Below, in pieces: positions 1 through 6,160 of a stretch of 6,307 bases of DNA (position 1 is its first letter; each line of letters begins with the position of its first letter). Location of the stretch: the NCBI GenBank assembly GCA_012800135.1, contig JAAZJV010000087.1, positions 1-6,307 of the forward strand, given 5' to 3'. Source of the stretch: Clostridiaceae bacterium. Its GTDB lineage: Bacteria > Bacillota > Clostridia > Saccharofermentanales > DTU023. Under the pieces are notes generated by a model. The model was given only the letters and a program-made list of their open reading frames with translations. It was not told where the DNA came from and searched no databases. Both the position numbers and the translations under genes were made by a program.

Positions 1-1266
1 AACGTGCTTGACTTGCCTCAACCGATTTTTGTGGCAACAAGCCTCGTATTTACTGTTCTGCGCATATTTGACGCATTAAATGACCCTGTCAGCGGCCTCA
101 TAATCGACAATGTGCGATCTCGTTACGGAAAATTCAAACCGCCGATGCTGGTTGGCGCGGTCGTCGGTGCGTTTTGTTACATGGTGTTTTTTACTGATTT
201 CGGTCTTCGTGATTACCGATTCGTCGTTGTTTTCGGTATAGCATACATCCTGTGGGATATTTTCTATGGACTAAACGATATTGCTTACTGGTCGATGTTG
301 CCGTCACTTAGCCTCGATCAAAAAGTGCGCGAAAAAATGGGCGCTTTTGCGAGGATTTGCGCGAATGTCGGAATGTACATTGTTATGGTCGCTTGGCAGC
401 CGGTGACCACGGCGCTCGGCAACACTCCAAAGGCTTGGACGAGTGTCGCGCTTGTCGTGACCATCTTAATGCTCCTTTTTCAACTTTTTACGATTTTTGG
501 TGTCCGTGAAAAGCGCGATGTCTTTGAGTCTACGCAAGAGAAAACGACATTCAGGGATATGTGGCATATCCTGACAAAAAACGATCAGCTTTTTTGGACG
601 ACGATTTCCATGTCGCTCTTTACGATCGGTTATGTCACGACGGCGACCGTCTCCATTTATTTTATGGAATATGTATTCGGCAACAAGGATCTTTACCCTA
701 TTTTGGCCTTAGTCGTAGGTGTAGCTCAAATTTTAGCGCTCGTCATTTTTCCTGCGATTTCTAAACACTTCAAACGTGCACAATTGTATTTTTGGGCTAC
801 GATATTGGTAATCTGTTCTTACGGACTTTTCTTCTTCGCGTCATCTAACTTTATCATTTTGTTGGTGGCGGCCCTTTTCTTATTCATCGGGCAAGCGTTC
901 ATTCAGCTTCTAATGCTGATGTTCCTTGAAGATACGATTGAATACGGACAGTGGAAATTGGGTATGCGCAATGAAAGCGTTACACTTTCGGTACAACCGC
1001 TGATTAATAAGATCGGTGGCGCGATATCGACTGGAATTGTGAGTGCTGCACTTGTTATTTCCGGTATCAAACAAGGTGACACGGCAGCAACGACGATCGA
1101 TACATCCGGGAAAATGGTCATCCGATCTGCGATGGTTGTGATTCCTCTTGTATTAATTGTGGTAGGCTATCTGATCTATCGTTGGAAATACAAGATCGAC
1201 GAAGAGATGTATCCCAAGATGCTGAAAGACCTGAGCGATCGAGGTGAACTTAATCTAGATGCGTAA
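1..1266 (+). CDS. GPH-family (MelB-like) sugar:cation symporter, 5'-partial
   Basis: Membrane transporter of the glycoside-pentoside-hexuronide:cation symporter family (MFS fold), which brings sugars or glycosides into the cell with Na+ or H+. The frame is open from base 1, so the true start lies outside the window; probably the first 35-45 residues, including TM1, are missing. Counting from the GTG at base 4, the family signature in TM2 and the loop after it is visible: RIFDALNDP (about 20-28), then G31, D35 and RSRYGKFKP (38-46). A second family signature lies near residues 307-330 (LEDTIEYGQWKLGMRNES). About eleven hydrophobic segments are visible, consistent with 12 in the whole protein. 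The C-terminus is short and charged and ends at TAA 1264-1266. A beta-glycosidase gene follows on the same strand, which suggests a glycoside substrate, but the sugar cannot be read from the sequence. The family call is firm; the substrate is inference. Confidence 0.93.
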   Translation, partial: NVLDLPQPIFVATSLVFTVLRIFDALNDPVSGLIIDNVRSRYGKFKPPMLVGAVVGAFCYMVFFTDFGLRDYRFVVVFGIAYILWDIFYGLNDIAYWSMLPSLSLDQKVREKMGAFARICANVGMYIVMVAWQPVTTALGNTPKAWTSVALVVTILMLLFQLFTIFGVREKRDVFESTQEKTTFRDMWHILTKNDQLFWTTISMSLFTIGYVTTATVSIYFMEYVFGNKDLYPILALVVGVAQILALVIFPAISKHFKRAQLYFWATILVICSYGLFFFASSNFIILLVAALFLFIGQAFIQLLMLMFLEDTIEYGQWKLGMRNESVTLSVQPLINKIGGAISTGIVSAALVISGIKQGDTAATTIDTSGKMVIRSAMVVIPLVLIVVGYLIYRWKYKIDEEMYPKMLKDLSDRGELNLDA

Positions 1267-1450
1267 AACGATGTCAGCCTGATGTCGCCTTTTTTACACG
1301 GGTTGCGGACGGGATTTATTCAGCAAGGTGTCTTGCTTAAAAACAAGAAATGATACCTTACGCTGATTGTGGGCTAGACAGCAGGTGTCGCCGAAATGGT
1401 GCAATATGAAAGAGATAAGTGTTTGAGGCATGTGCAGACGTGACGAAGAA

Positions 1451-1479
1451 GTGTCAACAAAATAAAAAGGTCGTATACA
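1451..1479 (+). promoter_or_regulatory. Candidate sigma-70/A promoter for the GH1 gene
   Basis: A -35-like GTGTCA (1451-1456, 4 of 6 matches to TTGACA) and a -10-like TATACA (1474-1479) are separated by 17 bp, about 85 bp before the GH1 start. The spacing is right, but the -35 is weak and no other evidence supports it. Confidence 0.28.
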
Positions 1480-1548
1480 GCTCACGGTTTTCGGGCTAAA
1501 GAACAAGTACCGCCAAGTTGGCATGAGCGTAAAAGACATGAATGTATG

Positions 1549-1556
1549 AGGAGGAG
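1549..1556 (+). promoter_or_regulatory. Shine-Dalgarno site that fixes the GH1 start
   Basis: AGGAGGAG lies 7 bases before ATG 1564-1566. An in-frame ATG at 1546 overlaps this site and has no good SD of its own, so 1564 is the preferred start. The protein then begins MTRAFQFNPGFQLGVATAA, the usual position of a GH1 N-terminus relative to the first strand. Confidence 0.85.
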
Positions 1557-1563
1557 TGAGCTC

Positions 1564-2889
1564 ATGACGAGAGCGTTTCAATTTAATCCGGGGTTTCAGT
1601 TAGGTGTCGCGACAGCAGCGGCGCAAATTGAAGGCGGTAAGGTCGACTCCAACTGGTTTCATTTTTCGGAAATACCGGGAGCTATTTTAGATGGCTCACA
1701 TGTCAAGCGCGCCAACCAACACTGGGAGCTTTATGAAGAAGATATCGCACTTTTGAACGAGCTAGGCATCAAGCATTATCGGATGAGCCTTGACTGGGCG
1801 AGAATTGAACCCGAAGAAGGTGTTTTTGATGAAGCAGCACTTGAGCGATACAGGACAGAAATTCAAAAAATGTGTGATTTGGGTATTCATGTTTTCCTAA
1901 CGTTCCACCATTTCAGCCATCCGCAATGGTTTGAGAAAAAGGGCGCTTTTTTACATTATGAAAACGTAGACGCTTTTCTTCGATATGTCGAAAAAAGCCT
2001 TCACTACGTTGCCGATTTGGTGTCCGATTACTGTACAGTAAATGAGCCTAATGTATACGCCGTTAATACGTATTTCTTTGGAGAGTGGATGCGATATAAA
2101 AAAAGCCTGCGGAATACACTCCAGATGATGAATGTGTTTATCGCTCTGCATATTCGCACGTATGAACTCATTCATCAATTCCGAAAAGAGCGAGGATACA
2201 CGAACACACGTGTGAGTTTTGCTCATCATGTCCGTCATTTTACGCCGGCTACGTCGTGGCCACACGATCAATGGGGTGCACGTTTACTTTCTTTTCTTTT
2301 TCAAGAAGGACTGTTCCGAGCTTCTGCGAAGGGTGAGTTTTCGTATCCCTTCAAGAATTTAGCAAATGCGGAAAAAGGGCAGTATATTGATTTTATCTCG
2401 CTGAATTATTACTCGCGAGGTGCTACACGTTGCTTTCAAGACATAACGTTGAGCGATGTTCCTAAAAACGATCTTGGATGGGAAATCTACCCGGAGGGTC
2501 TCATCGAAGAAGCGCGGCGCTGTTATGCGCTTTTGCCGCTTCCTATTGTGGTCAGTGAGAATGGTTGCTGTGACAATGAAGATCTTTTCCGACCGCGCTA
2601 TATTTACGATCACTTACGTCTGATGACAAAATCTGAACTGCCGTTTGAAGCGTATTATCACTGGTGTTTTCTCGACAATTTCGAATGGGCGGTCGGCGAG
2701 CTGGCGCGTTTTGGTCTTGTGCACTGCGACTATGAGACCCAGAAGCGAACACTCAAGAAAAGCGCTCATTTTTACGCTCAAATGATTCGAGATCACGGTG
2801 TCACGGAGTCCTCTTATGCGGCCTACGTTGAACCGTGCCGCTACCATCGGGATGAGGTCAATATCGTAAGAGATTATGAGGTCGATTGA
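1564..2889 (+). CDS. Glycoside hydrolase family 1 (beta-glucosidase/beta-glycosidase type)
   Basis: Cytoplasmic retaining beta-glycosidase of family GH1, a (beta/alpha)8 barrel; 441 residues, a normal full length. No signal peptide is seen. Visible landmarks from the 1564 start: Q21 in AAAQIEGG (sugar binding), H116 in TFHHFSHPQWF, the acid/base glutamate E161 in TVNEPN, the substrate-loop LNYYSR, the nucleophile E332 in VVSENG, W367, and the E374-W375 pair in LDNFEWAVG followed by RFGLVHCDYETQKRTLKKS. The E-W pair binds the free O4/O6 hydroxyls of a non-phosphorylated sugar. Enzymes for 6-phospho-glycosides usually have a Ser...Lys-x-Tyr phosphate site there instead, and I do not see it. This agrees with the upstream gene being an ion symporter and not a PTS permease. 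The exact substrate (glucoside, galactoside, fucoside or oligosaccharide) cannot be decided. It ends at TGA 2887-2889, convergent with the reductase gene. Confidence 0.95.
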   Translation: MTRAFQFNPGFQLGVATAAAQIEGGKVDSNWFHFSEIPGAILDGSHVKRANQHWELYEEDIALLNELGIKHYRMSLDWARIEPEEGVFDEAALERYRTEIQKMCDLGIHVFLTFHHFSHPQWFEKKGAFLHYENVDAFLRYVEKSLHYVADLVSDYCTVNEPNVYAVNTYFFGEWMRYKKSLRNTLQMMNVFIALHIRTYELIHQFRKERGYTNTRVSFAHHVRHFTPATSWPHDQWGARLLSFLFQEGLFRASAKGEFSYPFKNLANAEKGQYIDFISLNYYSRGATRCFQDITLSDVPKNDLGWEIYPEGLIEEARRCYALLPLPIVVSENGCCDNEDLFRPRYIYDHLRLMTKSELPFEAYYHWCFLDNFEWAVGELARFGLVHCDYETQKRTLKKSAHFYAQMIRDHGVTESSYAAYVEPCRYHRDEVNIVRDYEVD

Positions 2890-3180
2890 TCGCCTGAGAT
2901 GCTTCACAGTTGATGCGTTCAATCCAGGTTCTTCTGATTCTGATCGTGCCGATTCTTGATGGCTCTTGGTTGATGTTGTGCGCGGATGTTGTTTTCGCAG
3001 GCTATCACAGTTGTCAAATTTGTAATTGCCGCGAATTACATTGAGCTGTTCAATGTGCAACTTATGCGCTTGATTACTCGACTACACCTCGTGCGTATAG
3101 TCGTTCAATCTGTGTCTTATGCAGTTATTATTTCAAATAATCAGTATTCCGTCTTGACGTTCCGTTGCCGTTTGGCGAAA
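2890..3180. other. Convergent intergenic gap, no gene called
   Basis: About 290 bp between the 3' ends of the GH1 gene and the aldo/keto reductase gene. Two perfect dyads are visible: TGTAATT-gccgcg-AATTACA at 3021-3040 and ATTATTT-c-AAATAAT at 3127-3141. Neither is GC-rich with a following T-run, so neither is a standard intrinsic terminator, although terminators are expected here. GTTCAAT occurs three times (2917, 3048, 3103) without regular spacing. The open frames crossing this stretch show no family resemblance and no ribosome binding site. Confidence 0.45.
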
Positions 3181-4320
3181 CTATTTGTCTAGTTTCCACT
3201 TCGCTCCGAATTTGTACATGGTCTCCGCGATAGGGATATTTTGTGTACATGCGCTTTCGCAGGATCTGCAAGCAATACAGCGTCGCGGATCTCCTGCGTC
3301 ACCGAGCGGTTGAAGTTTTCTGGGTATGTTTGAGATTTGCTCGGTAAAGGCGTACGCATTACTGGTTTCTAAAATCACAGGTATCTCGAGTCCTTGCGGG
3401 CATTCGGACACGCAATAGCGGCAAGCTGTACAGGGAACGACCGTTTTTGCGAGTTTGTTTTCAGCTAATATGAGAAGCGCCTCATTTTCTTCCTCGGAAA
3501 CCGGCTTGAACAGAGAGAAAGTCTCGATATTTTCTTTGAGCTGTGCCATCGTTGACATACCGGACAAAATAACACCTATCTCAGAAAATTGCTGCAAATA
3601 GCGAAAGGACCAGGCGGGTATGCTTTCATATGGTCGCATCGCTTTCAGTGTTGCCTCTTCATCTTCGGCAAGTGTAGCAAGGTAACCGCCTCGCAACGGC
3701 TCCATGACCCACACAGGAAGATCGTACTCCTTGAGAATGGTCATTTTTTCTTTGGCATTCTGGTACGTCCAATCAATCCAGTTGATCTGAATTTGGCAGA
3801 ATTCAACGACGTCGTGATACTTTTCTAGAAAAAGACGAAAGTTATCGTTGCTAGCGTGTGTCGAAAAGCCTAGATATCGAATGCGCCCCGCATTCTTTTC
3901 TTTCAATAAATAATCCATTAAACCAAGCTCATCATCCATATACAAGGTTATGTTGCTATCCGAGACGGAGTGCATCAAATAAAAGTCGAAATAATCGACC
4001 TGACACTTGTTGAGCTGTTCTTTAAAAATTTCCGGCGCTCGCAAGAATCTCTCGCGTTCAAAACCGGGGAATTTCGTTGCCAAACAGAAACTATTGCGAG
4101 GATATTCATTTAGAAGTTCGCCTGCGACACGCTCCGATTCGCCATCGTGGTAGTTATAAGCCGTGTCATAATAGTTGATGCCATGTTCCATTGCGTAGTG
4201 CACCATCTCGCGCACAGTCTTCATATCGAGTTGTTTCCGATCATTATTTAAGCAAGGAAGGCGCATCAGCCCAAACCCGAGTGCTGAAACATCAATGTCT
4301 TTAAATTTTCGATAAAGCAT
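3181..4320 (-). CDS. Aldo/keto reductase with C-terminal 4Fe-4S ferredoxin-like domain
   Basis: Predicted cytoplasmic oxidoreductase of the aldo/keto reductase superfamily, the group that carries a ferredoxin-like tail (COG1453 type); 379 residues, typical for that group. The AKR tetrad is intact: D52 and Y57 in YDTAYNYHDGESE, K83 in ATKFPG, H117 in LMHSVSD. Barrel landmarks include YLGFSTHA (149-156) and VMEPLRGGYL (205-214). The tail has two cysteine sets: C297-x2-C300-x2-C303-x3-C307-P and C348-x2-C351-x2-C354-x3-C358, enough for two 4Fe-4S clusters. The second set lacks the usual proline after the last cysteine. This suggests electron transfer with a ferredoxin-like partner, but the substrate is unknown. 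ATG 4318-4320 is preceded by AAGGAGGC (4325-4332), which settles the start. It lies 78 bp downstream of the metallopeptidase-like gene on the same strand and may be cotranscribed with it; a weak -10-like TACGAT with an upstream TG (minus strand, 4347-4352) could serve it alone. Confidence 0.93.
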   Translation of the reverse strand: MLYRKFKDIDVSALGFGLMRLPCLNNDRKQLDMKTVREMVHYAMEHGINYYDTAYNYHDGESERVAGELLNEYPRNSFCLATKFPGFERERFLRAPEIFKEQLNKCQVDYFDFYLMHSVSDSNITLYMDDELGLMDYLLKEKNAGRIRYLGFSTHASNDNFRLFLEKYHDVVEFCQIQINWIDWTYQNAKEKMTILKEYDLPVWVMEPLRGGYLATLAEDEEATLKAMRPYESIPAWSFRYLQQFSEIGVILSGMSTMAQLKENIETFSLFKPVSEEENEALLILAENKLAKTVVPCTACRYCVSECPQGLEIPVILETSNAYAFTEQISNIPRKLQPLGDAGDPRRCIACRSCESACTQNIPIAETMYKFGAKWKLDK

Positions 4321-4398
4321 AACCGCCTCCTTCAGGTAATATATTTATCGTAGCACACGACTTTTAGCATATGTTTGAGATCCTCGTCATATGCATCC

Positions 4399-5184
4399 TT
4401 AGAAACTTGTCACGAACGGAGGTGCATTTAAAATCTCTTTCGCCTCTCTCCAGTTTGGATAGTAGCGTTCAACAAGAGCGTGAAAGCGTTCGTTGTGTTT
4501 TTTTTCTACAAGATGTGCAAGCTCGTGCGTGATTATAAAGACAAGGCATTCAATCGGTTTTTTCGCAAGCTGAAGGTTAACCCATATCCTTTTTTTGTCG
4601 ATGTTACAGGTGCCCCACCGTGTTTTCATATTCTTAATACGATACTCGTGAGCGTAGAGTCTCATTTTCTCTTCAATCGATCGGGTGATTTCCGACAATA
4701 CGCTATTAAGCTCTTGGCGATACCATGCATTAAAAGCTCGTTCTTTAGATGTCCTTGTGGCGCCATGAGGAACGGTAAACTTAAGCTTGGACGATTCCTT
4801 TTGAATGTGATATCGGCGCCCTTCTGTCACAACTTCAAGCGTGTAAGGTTTGCCCCAGAGATAATGCGTTTCTCCTGAAATATATTCACGATACGTATGC
4901 AGGAAATCCATTCGCATACGTTGTTGCGCTGCCTTGATCAGCGGAAGTTTTTGCAAAACATATGAATTAATTCTTTCATCCGGAAAATGCGACGGTGCCG
5001 AAACGATCACCTTTCCTTCAGGTGAACGAACTCTCACATATAGATTTTTCTGACGGTATCTTTTTGTGATTTCTACAAGAATACCACCAATTAAACGCTG
5101 GCTCGACGTTGTGCCTAATGTTTTTTTTCTACGGAGGTCAGATGGCATTGCATTTACTCTCATGCTTGTTTTTGAATGACGCAT
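4399..5184 (-). CDS. YgjP/WLM-type M48-family metallopeptidase-like protein
   Basis: Member of the YgjP-like zinc-dependent metallohydrolase family (older DUF45, now YgjP-like/WLM). The zinc motif is complete: H220-E221-L-A-H224 and H230 five residues later, in ITHELAHLVEKKHNERFHALV. The family signature KTRWGTCN (187-194) precedes it, and the N-terminal VIVSAPSHFPDERI strand and turn is typical. The true substrate of this family is poorly known, so no precise function is claimed. No signal peptide or membrane segment is seen. The ATG at 5184 gives 261 residues, about 25-30 longer at the N-terminus than usual relatives. AGGAAA lies too close before this ATG to be a good SD, and the region overlaps a hairpin. 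In-frame ATGs at 5163 and 5148 (residues 8 and 13) are alternatives; 5148 has a weak GAGAG upstream. The extra residues may therefore not be translated, leaving that DNA free as leader of the adjacent repeat array. Confidence 0.9.
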   Translation of the reverse strand: MRHSKTSMRVNAMPSDLRRKKTLGTTSSQRLIGGILVEITKRYRQKNLYVRVRSPEGKVIVSAPSHFPDERINSYVLQKLPLIKAAQQRMRMDFLHTYREYISGETHYLWGKPYTLEVVTEGRRYHIQKESSKLKFTVPHGATRTSKERAFNAWYRQELNSVLSEITRSIEEKMRLYAHEYRIKNMKTRWGTCNIDKKRIWVNLQLAKKPIECLVFIITHELAHLVEKKHNERFHALVERYYPNWREAKEILNAPPFVTSF

Positions 5185-5230
5185 TTTCCTGAAACAGGGA
5201 AATGCATCACATTTACTTTTTGACGCATTT
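5177..5230. repeat. Direct repeat TGACGCATTT, two copies
   Basis: The same ten bases occur at 5177-5186 and 5221-5230, 44 bp apart, just before the first array repeat. A near copy (TGATGCATTT) is present on the minus strand as the right arm of the hairpin at 5181-5205. A repeated protein-binding site or a leader motif are both possible. Confidence 0.5.
5181..5205. repeat. Inverted repeat (11-bp stem, 3-nt loop) before the repeat array
   Basis: GCATTTTCCTG and CAGGGAAATGC flank an AAA loop; 10 of 11 positions are Watson-Crick pairs and one is T-G. The symmetry continues outward after one mismatch for three more pairs (TGA...TCA, 5177-5209). No T-run follows directly on either strand, so it is not a standard terminator. 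It overlaps the upstream-most possible ATG of the metallopeptidase-like gene, so it may be an operator or a leader structure of the array. Confidence 0.7.
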
Positions 5231-5244
5231 CGCTAAGACGCCGT

Positions 5245-5454
5245 TGCCTTCTCACGCGTGCGGAGAAAAAACTGTCTGCGATGCTCATGCGGCACCTCCT
5301 AACTGTGCCTTCTCACGCGTGCGGAGAAAAAACGCAATGATTCCGGCCGCGATCTTTCCCAGTCGATGCCTTCTCACGTGTGCGGAGAAAAACCTGCGGT
5401 TCCTCCGGTTTGACTTCTTCGACGGATGCCTTCTCACGCGTGCGGAGAAAAAAC
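5245..5454 (+). CRISPR. Short CRISPR array, four repeats, type I-E-like geometry, no cas genes in view
   Basis: Four 28-bp repeats lie at 5245-5272, 5306-5333, 5367-5394 and 5427-5454. Each begins TGCCTTCTCACG, and copies 1, 2 and 4 are identical; copy 3 differs by GTG for GCG in the core and by ACC for AAC at its end. The repeat holds an interrupted dyad, TTCTC...GAGAA, around CGC-GT-GCG. Spacers are unrelated to each other: 33 bp (5273-5305), 33 bp (5334-5366) and 32 bp (5395-5426), so the period is 61, 61 and 60. Repeat and spacer lengths and the core match the general form of type I-E repeats (recalled form GTGCTCCCCACG..., stem CCCC/GGGG). By that likeness, and because copies decay to the right, transcription is inferred rightward with the leader at about 5149-5244. 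No cas gene is visible, so the array depends on distant genes or is an orphan. Confidence 0.85.
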
Positions 5455-5579
5455 ACTTATCGACATCTACTCAGATGTGATCAAAAAGATGCCTTATCAC
5501 GAGTTCGAGAAAAAGACATATTATTTACTCTCAGATCTATATAAACTGCGATGCCTTTTCCGGGGGAGAGCGACGGCGC
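5455..5579 (+). repeat. Decayed continuation of the CRISPR array
   Basis: After a 35-bp spacer-like stretch (5455-5489), 5490-5517 matches the array repeat at 21 of 28 bases without gaps (better with one gap), starting TGCCTTATCACG. After a further 34 bp, 5552-5579 begins TGCCTT and matches only about half of its bases, so that copy is doubtful. Offsets of 63 and 62 bp keep nearly the same register. Loss of repeat sequence at the end far from the leader is common in CRISPR arrays. The last copy touches the stop codon of the DUF6935-like gene. Confidence 0.55.
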
Positions 5580-6061
5580 TACGCAATGCTTTCGGGTTTT
5601 CTAATATCCGCTAGGAGCAAATTTTCAAAAAGATACCACGTTCCATCTTTATTCTGTCTTAACACGATCGGACGAGGGCTGTCAGCGCCACTTGAACGGA
5701 TGTAAAGTTTCGCGGAACCGTCGTTAGCAAAACTATAAGGATTTTCGAGAACTTCAATGACGTAGGGTTGCGAAGGCTCGTAGTCGTTTTTCGGTGAAGT
5801 ACCTTTCAAGTAGGATCTCGGTACATAATCTTTTCCGGTCAGGCGATCCCTTAAGAACTGTTTATCAAACGCATTGAGCGGCTTTGGTCCTTTGAGCACG
5901 TTGAGCATCTTTTCGCCTTCAACAGGATCGTCGACGTAACGCAGACAGGCGAGCACCGTCATCGCAGCAACTTCGTGCGGTGTCCGGCAACAGGACTCAG
6001 GAATATTCATGAATTCCTCAATTGTCTCAGGTAAAAAATCAAATGTTAACGTTGTGCTCAT
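5579..6061 (-). CDS. DUF6935-like protein of unknown function
   Basis: A 160-residue soluble protein that I recognise as resembling the DUF6935 family of Bacillota; its function is unknown. Conserved-looking blocks are MLNVLKGPKPLNAFDKQFLRD (about 52-72), KDYVPRSYLKGTSP (77-90), VIEVLENPYSF (101-111), KLYIRSSGADSPRPIVLRQ (118-136) and the C-terminal WYLFENLLLADIRKP (142-156). No signal peptide, membrane segment or catalytic motif is evident. The ATG at 6059-6061 has AAGGAG (6069-6074) 7 bases upstream, which settles the start. The stop is TAG 5579-5581. It ends close to family length; relatives often end in DPWA, which is not seen here. It stands alone between the tRNA terminator and the repeat array, and no neighbour hints at its role. 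Confidence 0.85.
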   Translation of the reverse strand: MSTTLTFDFLPETIEEFMNIPESCCRTPHEVAAMTVLACLRYVDDPVEGEKMLNVLKGPKPLNAFDKQFLRDRLTGKDYVPRSYLKGTSPKNDYEPSQPYVIEVLENPYSFANDGSAKLYIRSSGADSPRPIVLRQNKDGTWYLFENLLLADIRKPESIA

Positions 6062-6132
6062 CGGTTTTCTCCTTATGTTCGAAGATAATTTAGCGCATTT
6101 CTTGTGAGATACTGATACGTCTCCCTTTGCTA

Positions 6133-6160
6133 ATTATACAAAAAATGAGCGCATCAAAAA
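6133..6160 (-). promoter_or_regulatory. Candidate promoter for the DUF6935-like gene
   Basis: On the minus strand a perfect TATAAT (+ coordinates 6133-6138) lies about 70 bp before the start codon. A poor -35, TTTTTG (6155-6160), sits 16 bp upstream and overlaps the T-run of the tRNA terminator. The -10 is strong, the -35 weak. Position just past a terminator and before an RBS supports it. Confidence 0.5.

Larger units (their letters stand above)
1267..1563. other. Intergenic gap between symporter and GH1 genes
   Basis: About 300 bp with no convincing gene. A T6 run near 1290 follows a short direct repeat (GATGTC twice) but no good stem, so I do not call a terminator. A small perfect dyad, GCCAA-G-TTGGC, lies at 1512-1522, 41 bp before the GH1 start; it could be an operator half-site pair but is short enough to be chance. 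A candidate promoter lies at 1451-1479. The length of the gap suggests that the hydrolase may have its own promoter rather than relying only on read-through from the transporter. Confidence 0.5.

Noticed and set aside
1267..1300. Terminator after the symporter gene
   Set aside because: A T6 run exists, but the bases before it form direct repeats of GATGTC and no stable stem.
1546..1566. ATG 1546 as start of the GH1 gene
   Set aside because: It overlaps the strong AGGAGGAG site, which is correctly spaced for ATG 1564.
1294..1581. A 95-residue open frame on the - strand before the GH1 gene
   Set aside because: It overlaps the GH1 RBS and start, has no SD and shows no domain.
2614..3060. A 148-residue open frame on the - strand
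   Set aside because: Most of it is antisense to the end of the GH1 gene; no SD, no recognisable domain.
2986..3192. A 68-residue open frame on the + strand in the convergent gap
   Set aside because: No ribosome binding site, no family likeness, and it runs into the 3' end of the reductase gene.
4480..4878. A 132-residue open frame on the + strand
   Set aside because: Lies wholly antisense to the metallopeptidase-like gene, whose zinc motif and signature are intact.
5181..5208. An extra array repeat one period upstream of repeat 1
   Set aside because: The stretch has a hairpin at about the expected offset, but matches the repeat at fewer than half of its bases.
5202..5480. A 92-residue open frame on the + strand across the repeats
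   Set aside because: Its translation is made from the array: the repeat is read in different frames (PSHACGEK, AFSRVRRK, CLLTCAEK) because the spacers shift the phase. No SD and no protein likeness.
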